Source of the DNA: Chitinophagales bacterium
Lineage (GTDB): Bacteria; Bacteroidota; Bacteroidia; Chitinophagales; JADIYW01
DNA: 64,000 nucleotides
Direction of reading: 5' to 3'
NCBI GenBank assembly: GCA_023957245.1
Contig: JAMLHJ010000013.1
Coordinates: forward strand, 1-64,000
Shown: piece after piece, positions 33,484 to 43,078 of the stretch
Position numbering within the stretch: the first letter of the stretch is position 1
How the letters are laid out: every line of letters starts with the position of its first letter
Program-made: the position numbers and the translations under genes
Notes under the pieces: model-generated
Told to the model about the DNA's origin: nothing
Database searches by the model: none
Seen by the model: the letters and a program-made list of their open reading frames with translations, nothing else

Positions 33484-34761
33484 ATGACTGAAAAGCAACG
33501 TATTGTTATTTATTCTTTGATAGATAGTGAACGTTTAAAGTATGTTCTAGATACGATTTTCAATGAACGCTTACAAATTTCTTATCTACTTACAAATAAT
33601 CTTCAAGCGATAGGAGAGTCAGATGAAGTGATAGAATACAATTATCAAAAGAGCACTGATTATAATTTTATTCAGGCTAATCAGTTGATTGAAAATAGTT
33701 TTATGGATAAGTCTTTCCGTCCTACTATTTCAGGTGAAGGGGAAGATTTATTACTTTTTCCCAATTCTGATAGTTTATTAGAAATGGATATTTTTTCAGC
33801 TACTTTTTATTGTTTATCTCATTTTGATGCCTATACACAAACGCAATTTGATATTCATCAGCGAATAATTTTTAGTAAATGGTTTCCAAGAATTTCTGGA
33901 TTGGATAGATTGCCATATATAGAAATATGGATTGAAAAACTAAGATTACATTTGATGAATCAAGGTTTTAATTGTGGAATAAGTACTTTTCGACAAGATA
34001 TTTCTTTTGATATTGACCACTTTTATTTATTTGATCAAAGACCTATTTTACAACATTTGAAAGCTTCTATTGGAGATATTATCAGAGGTAAATTTTTTCA
34101 ATTATTTCAACGTTGGTTAATCATTTTAGGACTTACAGAAGATCCAGCTGAGAAGTTTTTTAATTTTTTAGATTATCAGAATAGTGAGAAATTTTCTTTT
34201 TTTATTTTAATGAAACAAGGAAAAAATAATAGTTTGAATCCTTTGAATGAATTAAAAAAACTTTTGATAAAAAAGTTAAAAAGATATGGTCAATTGGGTA
34301 TTCACCCTTCTTATGAATCTTCATTTAAAAAAGGTTTAATTAAAAAAGAATTGATGGAATTGCAGAAAATATCTGAACAGTATATTTCAGTTTCTAGATT
34401 TCATTTTTTGAGGTTAAGTTTTCCTTCTTCATTTCATCAATTGATAGAATCGGGAATTAAAATTGATAAATCTATTGGCTATTATGATTGTCCAGGATTT
34501 TTATCATCTACATCACTACCTTATTTTTTCTTTGATCCTATTTTAAATCAAAGGTTGGAGTTAATGATACAGCCATTTTTATGGATGGATTCTATGAATA
34601 AATATTATAGAAATATTGATGAAGATGATGAAAAGCGTGAATTACATGAAATTAAACGAGTTGTAAAGAAATACAATGGCAATTTTAGCGTTGTTTTTCA
34701 TAACGATAGCATGATTGATAGAAGATATCGTGTCTTGTTTAAATCGTTATTGTATAATTAA
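33484..34761 (+). CDS. DUF7033/polysaccharide-deacetylase-like protein
   Basis: The 425-residue soluble protein has an N-terminal half resembling DUF7033 (AYTQTQFDIHQRIIFSKW and RPYIEIW-type segments) and a C-terminal half with traces of a polysaccharide deacetylase barrel: LGIHPSYESSF, VSRFHFLRLSFP and SIGYYDCPGFLSSTSLPYFFFD. The His/Asp metal ligands of active NodB enzymes are only partly visible, so activity is uncertain. Many Bacteroidetes carry such proteins, probably in envelope glycan metabolism. No partner gene is obvious; a T9SS-linked operon follows with its own promoter. Confidence 0.65.
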   Translation: MTEKQRIVIYSLIDSERLKYVLDTIFNERLQISYLLTNNLQAIGESDEVIEYNYQKSTDYNFIQANQLIENSFMDKSFRPTISGEGEDLLLFPNSDSLLEMDIFSATFYCLSHFDAYTQTQFDIHQRIIFSKWFPRISGLDRLPYIEIWIEKLRLHLMNQGFNCGISTFRQDISFDIDHFYLFDQRPILQHLKASIGDIIRGKFFQLFQRWLIILGLTEDPAEKFFNFLDYQNSEKFSFFILMKQGKNNSLNPLNELKKLLIKKLKRYGQLGIHPSYESSFKKGLIKKELMELQKISEQYISVSRFHFLRLSFPSSFHQLIESGIKIDKSIGYYDCPGFLSSTSLPYFFFDPILNQRLELMIQPFLWMDSMNKYYRNIDEDDEKRELHEIKRVVKKYNGNFSVVFHNDSMIDRRYRVLFKSLLYN

Positions 34762-34798
34762 GTTAAGCGTTATCTTAAAGTTTTTTAATAATTATTCA

Positions 34799-34806
34799 TA
34801 ATTTTG
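34799..34806 (+). promoter_or_regulatory. Bacteroidetes -7 element TAATTTTG
   Basis: An exact TAnnTTTG 22 bases before the ATG at 34829 of the first PorP/SprF gene. It would drive the three-gene PorP-CHU_C-PorP operon. Confidence 0.5.
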
Positions 34807-34828
34807 TTGTTTTTTCTTATTGATATTC

Positions 34829-35866
34829 ATGAAAAAAATAGGAGTAGTATTATTTATAATTTTTAGCTGTCATTTTTTAATGAATACAGTATGGGGACAA
34901 GATTATAAATTTAATCAGTTTTATAATTCACCATTGAATCTCAATCCTGCATTGACAGGAAAGGTAAAGGGACTTTTTAGATTAGGTGCTAATTATAGAA
35001 TTCAGTCAGTACCTGTTTCCACTCCTGCACCTTATAGTACATTGAGTGCAGCTGCAGATTTTGGATTGATGCAATCACAATTGAATGGAGATATTTTGGG
35101 AGTAGGATTGATTGCTTCGGCTGATAATCAAGCTGGTGGAGCTTTGAAAACTACTGATATTATGGCTTCTATAGCTTATCATAAAAGTTTTGGTAGAGAT
35201 AATAATCATTATTTAAGTGCAGGTTTTCAATTTGGTATTAAGAATAGAAGATTAGATATTTCACAATTATATTTTGAATCACAGTTTAATCCATCTATCA
35301 ATGGTTTTGATATGACACTTCCTAATTTGGAATCATTTAGTTCAGAATCATTTACGAGATTGAATATGCATACTGGTATTTTTTGGTCATCCAATTTTTC
35401 TAGTTTATTAAGTGCTTATGCAGGAGTATCTGCTTTTAATTTGATGCGTCCAAAGGATAGTTTTTTTTCAGCTGATTCTGAGAGAAAATTAAAATTTCAT
35501 GGTCATGGTGGATTGACTATCAATATCAATGATAAGATAATGATAAATCCCAATGGAATATTTATGTCTCAGTATAATCTAACTAATTGGGTAGCTGGAA
35601 GTCAATTTTCTTATAATTTATCAGGTAATCGTCCTTATGAAACATCTGTTTTTGTTGGAGGATGGTATGATGGTAGTGGAGCTATTATTGGTTCTGCTGG
35701 AGTGCAATTAAAAGGACTGCAATTAACATTGAGTTACGATAGAACTATTTCAGATTTAAGTAATGCTAATAATGGATTCGGTGCTTTTGAAACTTCAATT
35801 ATTTATCAATCAACTCCCATTTCAAACAATAAGAAATATACTATAATGGCTTGTCCAGTTTTTTAA
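34829..35866 (+). CDS. PorP/SprF family type IX secretion outer-membrane protein
   Basis: I start at ATG 34829 (MKKIGVVLFIIFSCHFLMNTVWGQ), a good signal peptide; the upstream in-frame codon is only a TTG. The 345-residue product carries the PorP/SprF opening YKFNQFYNSPLNLNPALTGKVKGLFRLGANYR and repeated barrel strands. SprF-type proteins are needed to export or attach specific large adhesins through the type IX secretion system. The next gene encodes a protein with a type-B sorting domain, the likely client, and a second PorP/SprF gene follows. Confidence 0.9.
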   Translation: MKKIGVVLFIIFSCHFLMNTVWGQDYKFNQFYNSPLNLNPALTGKVKGLFRLGANYRIQSVPVSTPAPYSTLSAAADFGLMQSQLNGDILGVGLIASADNQAGGALKTTDIMASIAYHKSFGRDNNHYLSAGFQFGIKNRRLDISQLYFESQFNPSINGFDMTLPNLESFSSESFTRLNMHTGIFWSSNFSSLLSAYAGVSAFNLMRPKDSFFSADSERKLKFHGHGGLTININDKIMINPNGIFMSQYNLTNWVAGSQFSYNLSGNRPYETSVFVGGWYDGSGAIIGSAGVQLKGLQLTLSYDRTISDLSNANNGFGAFETSIIYQSTPISNNKKYTIMACPVF

Positions 35867-35875
35867 TATTATAAC

Positions 35876-36937
35876 ATGAATTTTTATAAAGTATTTTGTT
35901 TACTATTTTTTATATCACCGTTTCAAAAATATTATGCTTGCGAAGGAACAGATTTTCAAATTGATATAAATGATGTTTCTTGTTTTAACCAATCTGATGG
36001 TAGTATAGAGATTGTTCCAACATTAATTTCCGATAAATTACCTTATCAGTATTCTTTGAATGGTGGTAGTTTTACATCTCAATCTATTTTTACTAATTTA
36101 TCTGCTGGAGATTATCAATTGACAGTTAGAAATAGTGATGGGTGTGATTCTATTCTACCTAATTTGATAAAGGTAATACAACCAGAAGAATTGAAATTAA
36201 ATATCATAGCTGAACCAATCTTATGTGGTAATGATGCAAAATTATATACCCAAATTAGTGGTGGGGTAGGTCCTTATTTATATACTTGGAATAATAATTC
36301 TGCAATCAATGGAGATACACTTAGAAATCTTAAAGCAGGATTTTACCAACTACAGATTAAGGATCAAAATGCTTGTACTGTTTCAGATACAATCACCATA
36401 GAAGATAAATCAGCTTTTTCAGTTTCTGCAAGTTCTTCAAAAGATGAAATTATTATTGGAGAAGATATTTTATTGAGTTCTCAAGTATTAGGAGGTAGTT
36501 CAAATATTTCTTATCAATGGTTTCCGATAGATGGAATAGAATGTTCTAATTGTCAAGAATCATCTGCTTTATTATTTAAAAGTACTGAAATCTACATTGT
36601 AGCTAATGATTTGGATTATGGTTGTACTGCTTCAGATACAATTTTTATTACTGTTAAGGGTGAATTTTCTTTATATATTCCAAATGCTTTTTCGCCAAAT
36701 GGTGATGGAAAGAATGAACTTTTTCAAGTTTATGGGATAGGTATTCAAGAGGCAACTTCAAAGATTTATGATAAGAATGGCTTTTTAGTCTATGAAGGAG
36801 ATGTTTTAAGTTTAGGTTGGAATGGTAAAGTTAATGGTCAAAATTCTCTTCCTGGATTATATTTTTACCACTGTTCTGTTCAATATTCTGATGGTACTAT
36901 TCGTGAACAAAAAGGGCAATTAACATTAGTAAGATGA
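35876..36937 (+). CDS. Secreted protein with SprB-like repeats and gliding-motility C-terminal (CHU_C) sorting domain
   Basis: The 353-residue protein has a signal peptide, then SprB-type repeat units (DVSCFNQSDGSIEIVP, PYQYSLNGGSF, LSAGDYQLTVRNSDGC and PYLYTWNNNSAINGDTLRNLKAGFYQLQIKDQNACT). An Ig-like region follows. The C-terminal domain, YIPNAFSPNGDGKNELF to GLYFYHCSVQYSDG, is the type-B sorting signal read by the type IX system. It is short compared with SprB-class adhesins. Sandwiched between two PorP/SprF genes with four-base overlap to the second, it is probably exported and anchored by them. Confidence 0.9.
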   Translation: MNFYKVFCLLFFISPFQKYYACEGTDFQIDINDVSCFNQSDGSIEIVPTLISDKLPYQYSLNGGSFTSQSIFTNLSAGDYQLTVRNSDGCDSILPNLIKVIQPEELKLNIIAEPILCGNDAKLYTQISGGVGPYLYTWNNNSAINGDTLRNLKAGFYQLQIKDQNACTVSDTITIEDKSAFSVSASSSKDEIIIGEDILLSSQVLGGSSNISYQWFPIDGIECSNCQESSALLFKSTEIYIVANDLDYGCTASDTIFITVKGEFSLYIPNAFSPNGDGKNELFQVYGIGIQEATSKIYDKNGFLVYEGDVLSLGWNGKVNGQNSLPGLYFYHCSVQYSDGTIREQKGQLTLVR

Positions 36938-37980
36938 GGAAGATTTTAGTTGTATTTGCAATAGTAATTGTTGGTTTGAGTTTTCAGCATCTCAAAGCTC
37001 AAGATTTACATTATTCTCATCATGTCTATAATCCTCTTTATTATAGTCCAGCGTTTACTGGTTTTATTGAAAGTAAATTGAGATTGAATGCATCTTATGC
37101 TGATAGATATAGACAATCTTTTGGAAAAGATGGTATGCGAACTGTATTTGCAAGTGGAGATATCAATATACCATTTGAGAATGGTGTTTCTACAAGTAAT
37201 TTAGGAATAGGATTATCTTTTTACAATCATAGAGCTGGTGAGAATATGATTATGGATAATCAGACAGCTTTATCTGTTGCTTATAGATTGCCACTAGGAA
37301 AGGATGGTCATCATACTTTAAGTGCAGGTTTTAATTTTTCATTTTTGAATAGGAAATTTAATTATAGTAATCTTCAGTTTGGAAATCAATTTGATGGAAT
37401 TTATTACAATCCTAATATCAATAGTGGAGAAACTGATGAATATCCATCTATTAATAAAATTGATTTAGGAGTTGGTTTATTATATTCTTTTTCTGGAAAT
37501 GAACATTTTAGAGGATATGTTGGAGCTTCTGCTTTTCATTTGATACCTGAACAAGATGATTATATTACTTTTGGTCAAGTTTTGCGTTATAATGTACATA
37601 TGGGTTTAGAAGCAGATATTAATAATTTGACCTTAGAACCATCTTTAATGATTGATAATCAAGGCAAAGCGATGGAACTTTATACAGGAGTTTTATTGAA
37701 ATATTATTTAATTAAAGATAAAACTGATCAATTTTCAATATTTGCTGGTCCATATTTAAGAATGTATAAATCTCCGATAGGTAAATTTTCTTTATACACT
37801 CTAAATGCCTTTATTGGTGCACAATTTAATGATTTACAATTATTTATGACTGCTGACAATACTTTAAACACCTCAAAAAATACTTTTAGTGGGTTTAATG
37901 GATTTGAGATAGGTTTAAACTATTTTATAGGAAATAGTAATAAGAATGGAAAGAGAATTTATTGTCCTTCCTTTAAATAA
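36934..37980 (+). CDS. PorP/SprF family type IX secretion outer-membrane protein, second copy
   Basis: The 348-residue paralog of the gene at 34829 opens with the signal MRKILVVFAIVIVGLSFQHLKAQ, then DLHYSHHVYNPLYYSPAFTGFIESKLRLNASYADRYR, and shares the LGIGLSFYNHRAGE and LSAGFNFSFLNRKF segments. It overlaps the CHU_C gene in an ATGA arrangement. The two paralogs are well diverged, so they may serve different clients or form a mixed complex. The gene stops right at the first parS site. Confidence 0.9.
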   Translation: MRKILVVFAIVIVGLSFQHLKAQDLHYSHHVYNPLYYSPAFTGFIESKLRLNASYADRYRQSFGKDGMRTVFASGDINIPFENGVSTSNLGIGLSFYNHRAGENMIMDNQTALSVAYRLPLGKDGHHTLSAGFNFSFLNRKFNYSNLQFGNQFDGIYYNPNINSGETDEYPSINKIDLGVGLLYSFSGNEHFRGYVGASAFHLIPEQDDYITFGQVLRYNVHMGLEADINNLTLEPSLMIDNQGKAMELYTGVLLKYYLIKDKTDQFSIFAGPYLRMYKSPIGKFSLYTLNAFIGAQFNDLQLFMTADNTLNTSKNTFSGFNGFEIGLNYFIGNSNKNGKRIYCPSFK

Positions 37981-37996
37981 TGTTTCACGTGGAACT
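37981..37996. promoter_or_regulatory. parS-like centromere site 1
   Basis: TGTTTCACGTGGAACT matches the widely conserved parS 16-mer (TGTTYCACGTGRAACA) at 15 of 16 positions. It begins directly after the PorP/SprF stop codon and lies in a noncoding gap. ParB would nucleate here to position the origin region. Confidence 0.82.
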
Positions 37997-38017
37997 TATA
38001 TTTTGTTCAATATAGAT

Positions 38018-38033
38018 AGTTTCACGTGGAACA
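38018..38033. promoter_or_regulatory. parS-like centromere site 2
   Basis: AGTTTCACGTGGAACA matches the parS consensus at 15 of 16 positions. It lies 37 bases after site 1, centre to centre, and 26 bases before the mnmG start codon. Two copies in the same orientation in a 79-base gap are unlikely by chance. Confidence 0.82.
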
Positions 38034-38059
38034 ATTTATTCTAACATAATTTAAATAAA

Positions 38060-39925
38060 ATGAATTATCCTGAATATGATGTTATAGTAGTAGGTGCTGG
38101 TCACGCTGGATGCGAGGCTGCTGCTGCTGCTGCAAATATGGGTTCAAAGGTTTTGCTAATCACCATGAATATGGAAGTAATGGCAAAAATGAGCTGTAAT
38201 CCTGCAATGGGTGGAGTAGCTAAAGGTCAGATATTACGTGAGATTGATGCATTAGGTGGTTATTCTGGTATTGTTACAGATAAGACGATGATTCAATTTA
38301 GAATGTTGAATAAGTCTAAAGGTCCAGCCATGTGGAGTCCAAGAGCTCAAAGTGATAGAATGTTATTTTCACAAGAATGGAGAAAACTTTTAGAACAGAC
38401 ACCCAATGTCGATATGTGGCAGGAAATGGTCAAAGAATTAATTGTTGAAGATGGAGTATGTGTAGGTGTTGTTACAAACTTAGGCATTCCATATCGTTCT
38501 AAGTCTGTAGTATTAACTAATGGAACATTTTTAAATGGTCTTATTCATATTGGAGAGAAGCAATTTGGTGGTGGTAGGGCAGGTGAGGGCGCTGCGAGAG
38601 GTATTACCGAACAACTAGTATCATTGGGATTTGTAAGCGGAAGAATGAAAACGGGTACTCCTCCTCGTGTGGATGGTAGAAGTTTGGATTATTCAAAAAT
38701 GGAAGTGCAATATGGTGATGAAGATGTTGTTGGGTTTTCTTATAAAAATATTGATAAACCTCTACATCAAAGACCTTGTCATATTACTTATACCAATCAG
38801 GAAGTTCATGATGTTTTGAAAACTGGTTTTGATAAATCCCCAATGTTTGCAGGTCGTATTCAAGGCTTAGGACCTAGATATTGTCCTTCGATAGAAGATA
38901 AAATCAATAGATTTGCAGAAAGAGATCGCCATCAAGTATTTGTTGAACCAGAAGGATGGGATACTGTTGAAGTTTATGTTAATGGATTTTCTACTTCTCT
39001 TCCAGAGCAAGTTCAGTATGAAGCATTAAGAAAAATTCCTGGTTTTGAAAATGCAAAAATGTTTAGACCTGGATATGCTATAGAATATGACTATTTTCCA
39101 CCAACACAATTAAATGCTTCTTTAGAAACTAAATTGGTTAAAAATTTATTTTTTGCTGGACAGATTAATGGTACAACTGGTTATGAAGAGGCTGCATCTC
39201 AAGGCATAATGGCTGGAATCAATGCACATCTTACTATCAATGGGAAAGATCCTTTAGTTTTAAGTAGAGATGAAGCTTATATCGGAGTATTGATTGATGA
39301 TTTAATTAATAAGGGAACTGATGAGCCTTATCGTATGTTTACATCTAGAGCAGAATATAGAATCTTATTAAGACAGGATAATGCAGACATTAGGTTAACT
39401 GAAAAATCCTATTTGCTTGGGTTAGCTGATGAAAGTAGATATCAAAGAGTAAAAGAAAAAATAGCAAAAAGTGAAGAAATAGTTGATCTTTTAAAGAAAT
39501 CTAGTGTATTACCTGATATGGTAAATCCTTATTTGCTGAGTATGGAATCTGCTGAAATTACTCAAAGAACCAAATTGGATAAGATTCTTTCTCGCCCTCA
39601 TATTACTATTTTAGGTTTGATGGATGCTATTCCTTCTATTCATATTCTCCTTCAAGAATTTGAAAAGGAATTTTTAGAACAAGCAGAAATCCATATTAAG
39701 TACGAAGGATATATTTTAAGAGAGAAGGAAATGGCAAATAAACTTCATAAATTAGAGGAAGTAAAATTACCGACTAATTTGGATTATAGCTCAATTAAAT
39801 CTTTGTCTATGGAAGCTAGAATAAAATTAAATCAAATAAAACCTCAAACAATTGGGCAAGCGAGTAGAATAAGTGGAGTTTCTCCTGCTGATATATCGGT
39901 ATTGATGGTCTTTATGGGAAGATAA
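38060..39925 (+). CDS. mnmG: tRNA uridine-5-carboxymethylaminomethyl modification enzyme MnmG
   Basis: The 621-residue flavoprotein has the FAD-binding DVIVVGAGHAGCEAAAAAANMG (about 6-27), CNPAMGGVAKGQI, and GTFLNGLIHIGEKQFGGGRAGE. The MnmG segment MKTGTPPRVDGRSLDYSKME and a C-terminal helical end (ISGVSPADISVLMVF) complete it. With MnmE it installs the carboxymethylaminomethyl group at U34 of several tRNAs. In many bacteria mnmG (gidA) lies close to the replication origin and par loci, as seems to be the case here. The next gene starts on the last base of its stop codon. Confidence 0.96.
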   Translation: MNYPEYDVIVVGAGHAGCEAAAAAANMGSKVLLITMNMEVMAKMSCNPAMGGVAKGQILREIDALGGYSGIVTDKTMIQFRMLNKSKGPAMWSPRAQSDRMLFSQEWRKLLEQTPNVDMWQEMVKELIVEDGVCVGVVTNLGIPYRSKSVVLTNGTFLNGLIHIGEKQFGGGRAGEGAARGITEQLVSLGFVSGRMKTGTPPRVDGRSLDYSKMEVQYGDEDVVGFSYKNIDKPLHQRPCHITYTNQEVHDVLKTGFDKSPMFAGRIQGLGPRYCPSIEDKINRFAERDRHQVFVEPEGWDTVEVYVNGFSTSLPEQVQYEALRKIPGFENAKMFRPGYAIEYDYFPPTQLNASLETKLVKNLFFAGQINGTTGYEEAASQGIMAGINAHLTINGKDPLVLSRDEAYIGVLIDDLINKGTDEPYRMFTSRAEYRILLRQDNADIRLTEKSYLLGLADESRYQRVKEKIAKSEEIVDLLKKSSVLPDMVNPYLLSMESAEITQRTKLDKILSRPHITILGLMDAIPSIHILLQEFEKEFLEQAEIHIKYEGYILREKEMANKLHKLEEVKLPTNLDYSSIKSLSMEARIKLNQIKPQTIGQASRISGVSPADISVLMVFMGR

Positions 39926-41682
39926 TGTTGTATAAAAGGTTTTTTTATTTATTGTGTTGTTTAGTCATTTCTTGTGCTACTCCTGGACTTCCTGAAGGTG
40001 GTCCTAAAGATACTTATGAACCTTTTCCTAAAAAATTTAATCCTCTTAATTATTCTACAAACTTTAATAACGATAAGATTACGGTTCAGTTTGATGAATG
40101 GGTTCAAGTAGCTAATTTGAATCAAAATCTAATTATCTCTCCTCCAATATTGCCTCAACCTGATGTAAAAGTCAAAAAAAATTTATTAACTATTGATTTT
40201 AAAAACCCTTTAGATTCTAATACAACTTATAGTATTGATTTTGGTAATTCTATAAAAGATATTAATGAAGGAAATATTTTGAGCAATTTTAAGTATATTT
40301 TTTCTACTGGTTCTTTTTTGGATAGCTTGTCAATTCAAGGTAAGGTATCTACTTATAGTGCCCAAAATATTCCTGAGAATACTTTTGTCTTATTATATAA
40401 ATCAGGTGATGATTCTATAATCACTCGACAAAAACCAGAATATATTTATAAAATTCAAAAGGATAATACTTTTAAAATTGATTATTTGCCAAGAGATTCT
40501 TTTCGAATTTTTGTTCTTAATGATTTGAATAATAATTTTATTTATGACTTACCTACAGAGTGGGTAGGAAAATTAGATCAACCTATATTATTAGACTCAA
40601 CACAATCTGATATAGAATTGTTTGTTGATTTACCTGAAGTTAAAGATTTAAAGGTGCTTAACTCCAATTTTTCAAATATCAACAAAATTTTGACAATTGA
40701 ACTGAATAAAGAAGTTAATCCTCAAAAAGATAGTATTTTTCTTCAAAATTTCACTTTCAACTCGTACAAGTTTTTGAATACAGATTTCACTTCAAAATTT
40801 TTAAGCTTTTTTATTTATACTAATTCATTATCAGATACTTGTGAATTATTTATTAATGATATAATAGTGGATAGTTTGCGCTTTTCTAAGCCTTCACAAT
40901 CGCTTGAGAATGAAGTATTCTTACCAATGGCCAAGATGATGGGCAAAGATTCAATTCTCAGCGCGTATAAAAATTGTAATTTTCAGTTTTTTTCTAATGT
41001 TCCCATTTCTGTTATAGATAAAAATAAAATTTTCTTTGTTTCTGAACATGACACAATAGATATTAAGAATTTTTCTATTCAAGAAAATCAGTGGGGATTT
41101 AGAATTGAAGATACTTTATCTGAGAATTTTGAGGGTAGAATTCTTTTTTTAGATTCTGCAATAGGTTTTCAAAATTCTTCATTTTCTCATTTAGTTTCTT
41201 GGCCTATCCATTTCGTCCCTGTTTCCAATTTTGGTCAAGTCAATTTTGATGTTCATTTACCTTCAAATGAAAAATCATACATTTTGAAGTTTTTTAAAGA
41301 GAATGGTTATTTACTTAATGAATATTTAGTCCAAGGTGATACTTCTTTTCATTTAGATACTTATGGTAAGGATGATGAAAAATTTTTTATTGAAGTGATT
41401 GAAGATTTGAATCATAGTGCCACGTGGAACGGATATTCATTTTGGAACAATATAGCACCCGAACGTGTTTTTAAATCTGAGTTGTATTCATCTAAATCAA
41501 ATTGGGAAAATAATTATAATATAAATGTTGATTTTTCTAAAAAGCAATTACCTACAACTATAATCAATTGGTTAAATTATTTTATTAAAAAAAACAGTAA
41601 ACCAACTTCTAAACCACAATCTTTTGAAGAAAAGAATATGAATAGTTCATCTACACCCAAATCTTTTCAAAGAGACAAATAA
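39925..41682 (+). CDS. Predicted lipoprotein with Ig-like (Big_5) domain
   Basis: The 585-residue protein has a short signal and the lipobox-like V-I-S-C (Cys17), then ATPGLPEGGPKDTYEPFPKKFNP. The segment KITVQFDEWVQVANLNQNLIISPPI, ending in TYSIDFGNSIKDINEGN, is typical of the Bacteroidetes Ig-like/Big_5 lipoproteins. The rest is beta-rich with no catalytic motif. It shares one base with the mnmG stop, so the two are co-transcribed. A parS-like 16-mer (13/16) lies inside it at 41416-41431. Function is unknown; an envelope structural role is likely. Confidence 0.8.
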   Translation: MLYKRFFYLLCCLVISCATPGLPEGGPKDTYEPFPKKFNPLNYSTNFNNDKITVQFDEWVQVANLNQNLIISPPILPQPDVKVKKNLLTIDFKNPLDSNTTYSIDFGNSIKDINEGNILSNFKYIFSTGSFLDSLSIQGKVSTYSAQNIPENTFVLLYKSGDDSIITRQKPEYIYKIQKDNTFKIDYLPRDSFRIFVLNDLNNNFIYDLPTEWVGKLDQPILLDSTQSDIELFVDLPEVKDLKVLNSNFSNINKILTIELNKEVNPQKDSIFLQNFTFNSYKFLNTDFTSKFLSFFIYTNSLSDTCELFINDIIVDSLRFSKPSQSLENEVFLPMAKMMGKDSILSAYKNCNFQFFSNVPISVIDKNKIFFVSEHDTIDIKNFSIQENQWGFRIEDTLSENFEGRILFLDSAIGFQNSSFSHLVSWPIHFVPVSNFGQVNFDVHLPSNEKSYILKFFKENGYLLNEYLVQGDTSFHLDTYGKDDEKFFIEVIEDLNHSATWNGYSFWNNIAPERVFKSELYSSKSNWENNYNINVDFSKKQLPTTIINWLNYFIKKNSKPTSKPQSFEEKNMNSSSTPKSFQRDK

Positions 41683-41729
41683 TTAATACAGAACTTAAAT
41701 GAAATTCTTATCTGTTTCGATACATTTCC

Positions 41730-41737
41730 TAAATTTG
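41730..41737 (+). promoter_or_regulatory. Bacteroidetes -7 element TAAATTTG
   Basis: An exact TAnnTTTG 16 bases before the metZ ATG. It gives metZ its own start site separate from the mnmG operon. Confidence 0.5.
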
Positions 41738-41753
41738 TAAGATATATATAATC

Positions 41754-42920
41754 ATGAAGTTTGAAACTCTAGCTATACGTACTCAACATGAACGTGCTTT
41801 CCGTGAACATTCTGTTCCTTTATATTTGACTTCTAGTTTTTTATTTGATGATGCAGAACAAGCGAGAGCTTTATTTACAGGCGAAATTGAGGGGAATATC
41901 TATTCTCGCTACTCCAATCCCAATGTAAACGAGTTTGTTGAGAAAATGGCGGTTTTAGAAGGATATGAAGATGGTTTTGGTACAGCTTCAGGTATGGCTG
42001 CTGTTTATTCTAGCATGATGCCGTTTTTAAAGCAAGGAGATCATATTTTGGCTTCAAGTGCGCTTTTTGCTTCGACCATGAAGATTATTTCTGAGTATTT
42101 TCCTAAGTGGGGAATTGAATATTCATTTTTTGATATCAATCGTCCAGAATCTTGGGAATCTGAAATCCGTCCTAATACTAAAATGATTTTTGCAGAAACA
42201 CCTTCAAATCCTGCTTTGGTATTGATTGATTTACAATTTTTAGCTAGTTTGGGTAAGAAGCATAATATTTTGGTCAACGTGGACAATTGTTTTGCTACTC
42301 CATATTTGCAAAGACCTTCTGATTATGGAATTGATATTGTGACTCATAGTGCAACCAAATTCATTGATGGTCAAGGGAGGGTGACAGGTGGAATTGTTTT
42401 GGCTAGTAAAGAGATTATTGCTGATGTAAGGGCATTTTGTCGTCAGACAGGACCGTCTATGTCACCTTTTAACGCGTGGATATTATCCAAAAGCCTTGAA
42501 ACACTTCACGTGCGTATGGATAGACATTGTCAGAATGCATTGAATATTGCTGAATGGCTAGAAACTCAAGAAGAAATTAAAAAGGTGATTTATCCTTTTT
42601 TGCCTTCTCATCCTCAGTATGAACTAGCTAAGAAACAAATGCGTCAAGGAGGTGGTATTGTTACTTTTGAAGTAAAAGGAGGATTAGATAGAGGCAGAAA
42701 TTTTCTGAATAGTTTGGAGATGTTTTCTCATACGGCCAATCTTGGAGATGTAAGAACGATTGCCACTCATCCAGCTTCAACTACTCACTCCAAAATCTCA
42801 GCAGAACAGAGAGAGGCTGCTGGAATTTTTGATGGTACAATAAGGCTTTCTGTAGGTCTAGAACATATTGATGATATCAAAGCAGATATTGCTCAAGCAC
42901 TTATAAAATCGAAGGTGTAA
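41754..42920 (+). CDS. metZ: O-succinylhomoserine sulfhydrylase
   Basis: The 388-residue enzyme of the Cys/Met-metabolism PLP family has YSRYSNPNVNEF near residue 50, the PLP-binding GTASGMAAVYSSM, and the Schiff-base Lys202 in THSATKFIDGQGRV. The segment KFIDGQGRVTGG separates MetZ from cystathionine gamma-synthase and from most O-acetylhomoserine enzymes. It makes homocysteine from O-succinylhomoserine and sulfide in methionine synthesis. It stands alone behind its own -7 element. Confidence 0.9.
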   Translation: MKFETLAIRTQHERAFREHSVPLYLTSSFLFDDAEQARALFTGEIEGNIYSRYSNPNVNEFVEKMAVLEGYEDGFGTASGMAAVYSSMMPFLKQGDHILASSALFASTMKIISEYFPKWGIEYSFFDINRPESWESEIRPNTKMIFAETPSNPALVLIDLQFLASLGKKHNILVNVDNCFATPYLQRPSDYGIDIVTHSATKFIDGQGRVTGGIVLASKEIIADVRAFCRQTGPSMSPFNAWILSKSLETLHVRMDRHCQNALNIAEWLETQEEIKKVIYPFLPSHPQYELAKKQMRQGGGIVTFEVKGGLDRGRNFLNSLEMFSHTANLGDVRTIATHPASTTHSKISAEQREAAGIFDGTIRLSVGLEHIDDIKADIAQALIKSKV

Positions 42921-43078
42921 GTGGGATTCCTTATTTTTTAAACTTATCTATAATATTCAATTCGGCAATTTTAGTAACAAGCATCCTCAGGGAGCTACTA
43001 AAGAAATTGAGTTAGGATAAGTGAAAAGAGAAGTACACCTCTCCATTTTATATCTTACCTCTCACCAACAAATAAACC

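Noticed and set aside
42507-42512. CACGTG in metZ as another parS site
   Set aside because: Only the core and the TT to its left fit; the right flank (CGTAT) does not match, and a six-base core is expected several times by chance in 64 kb.
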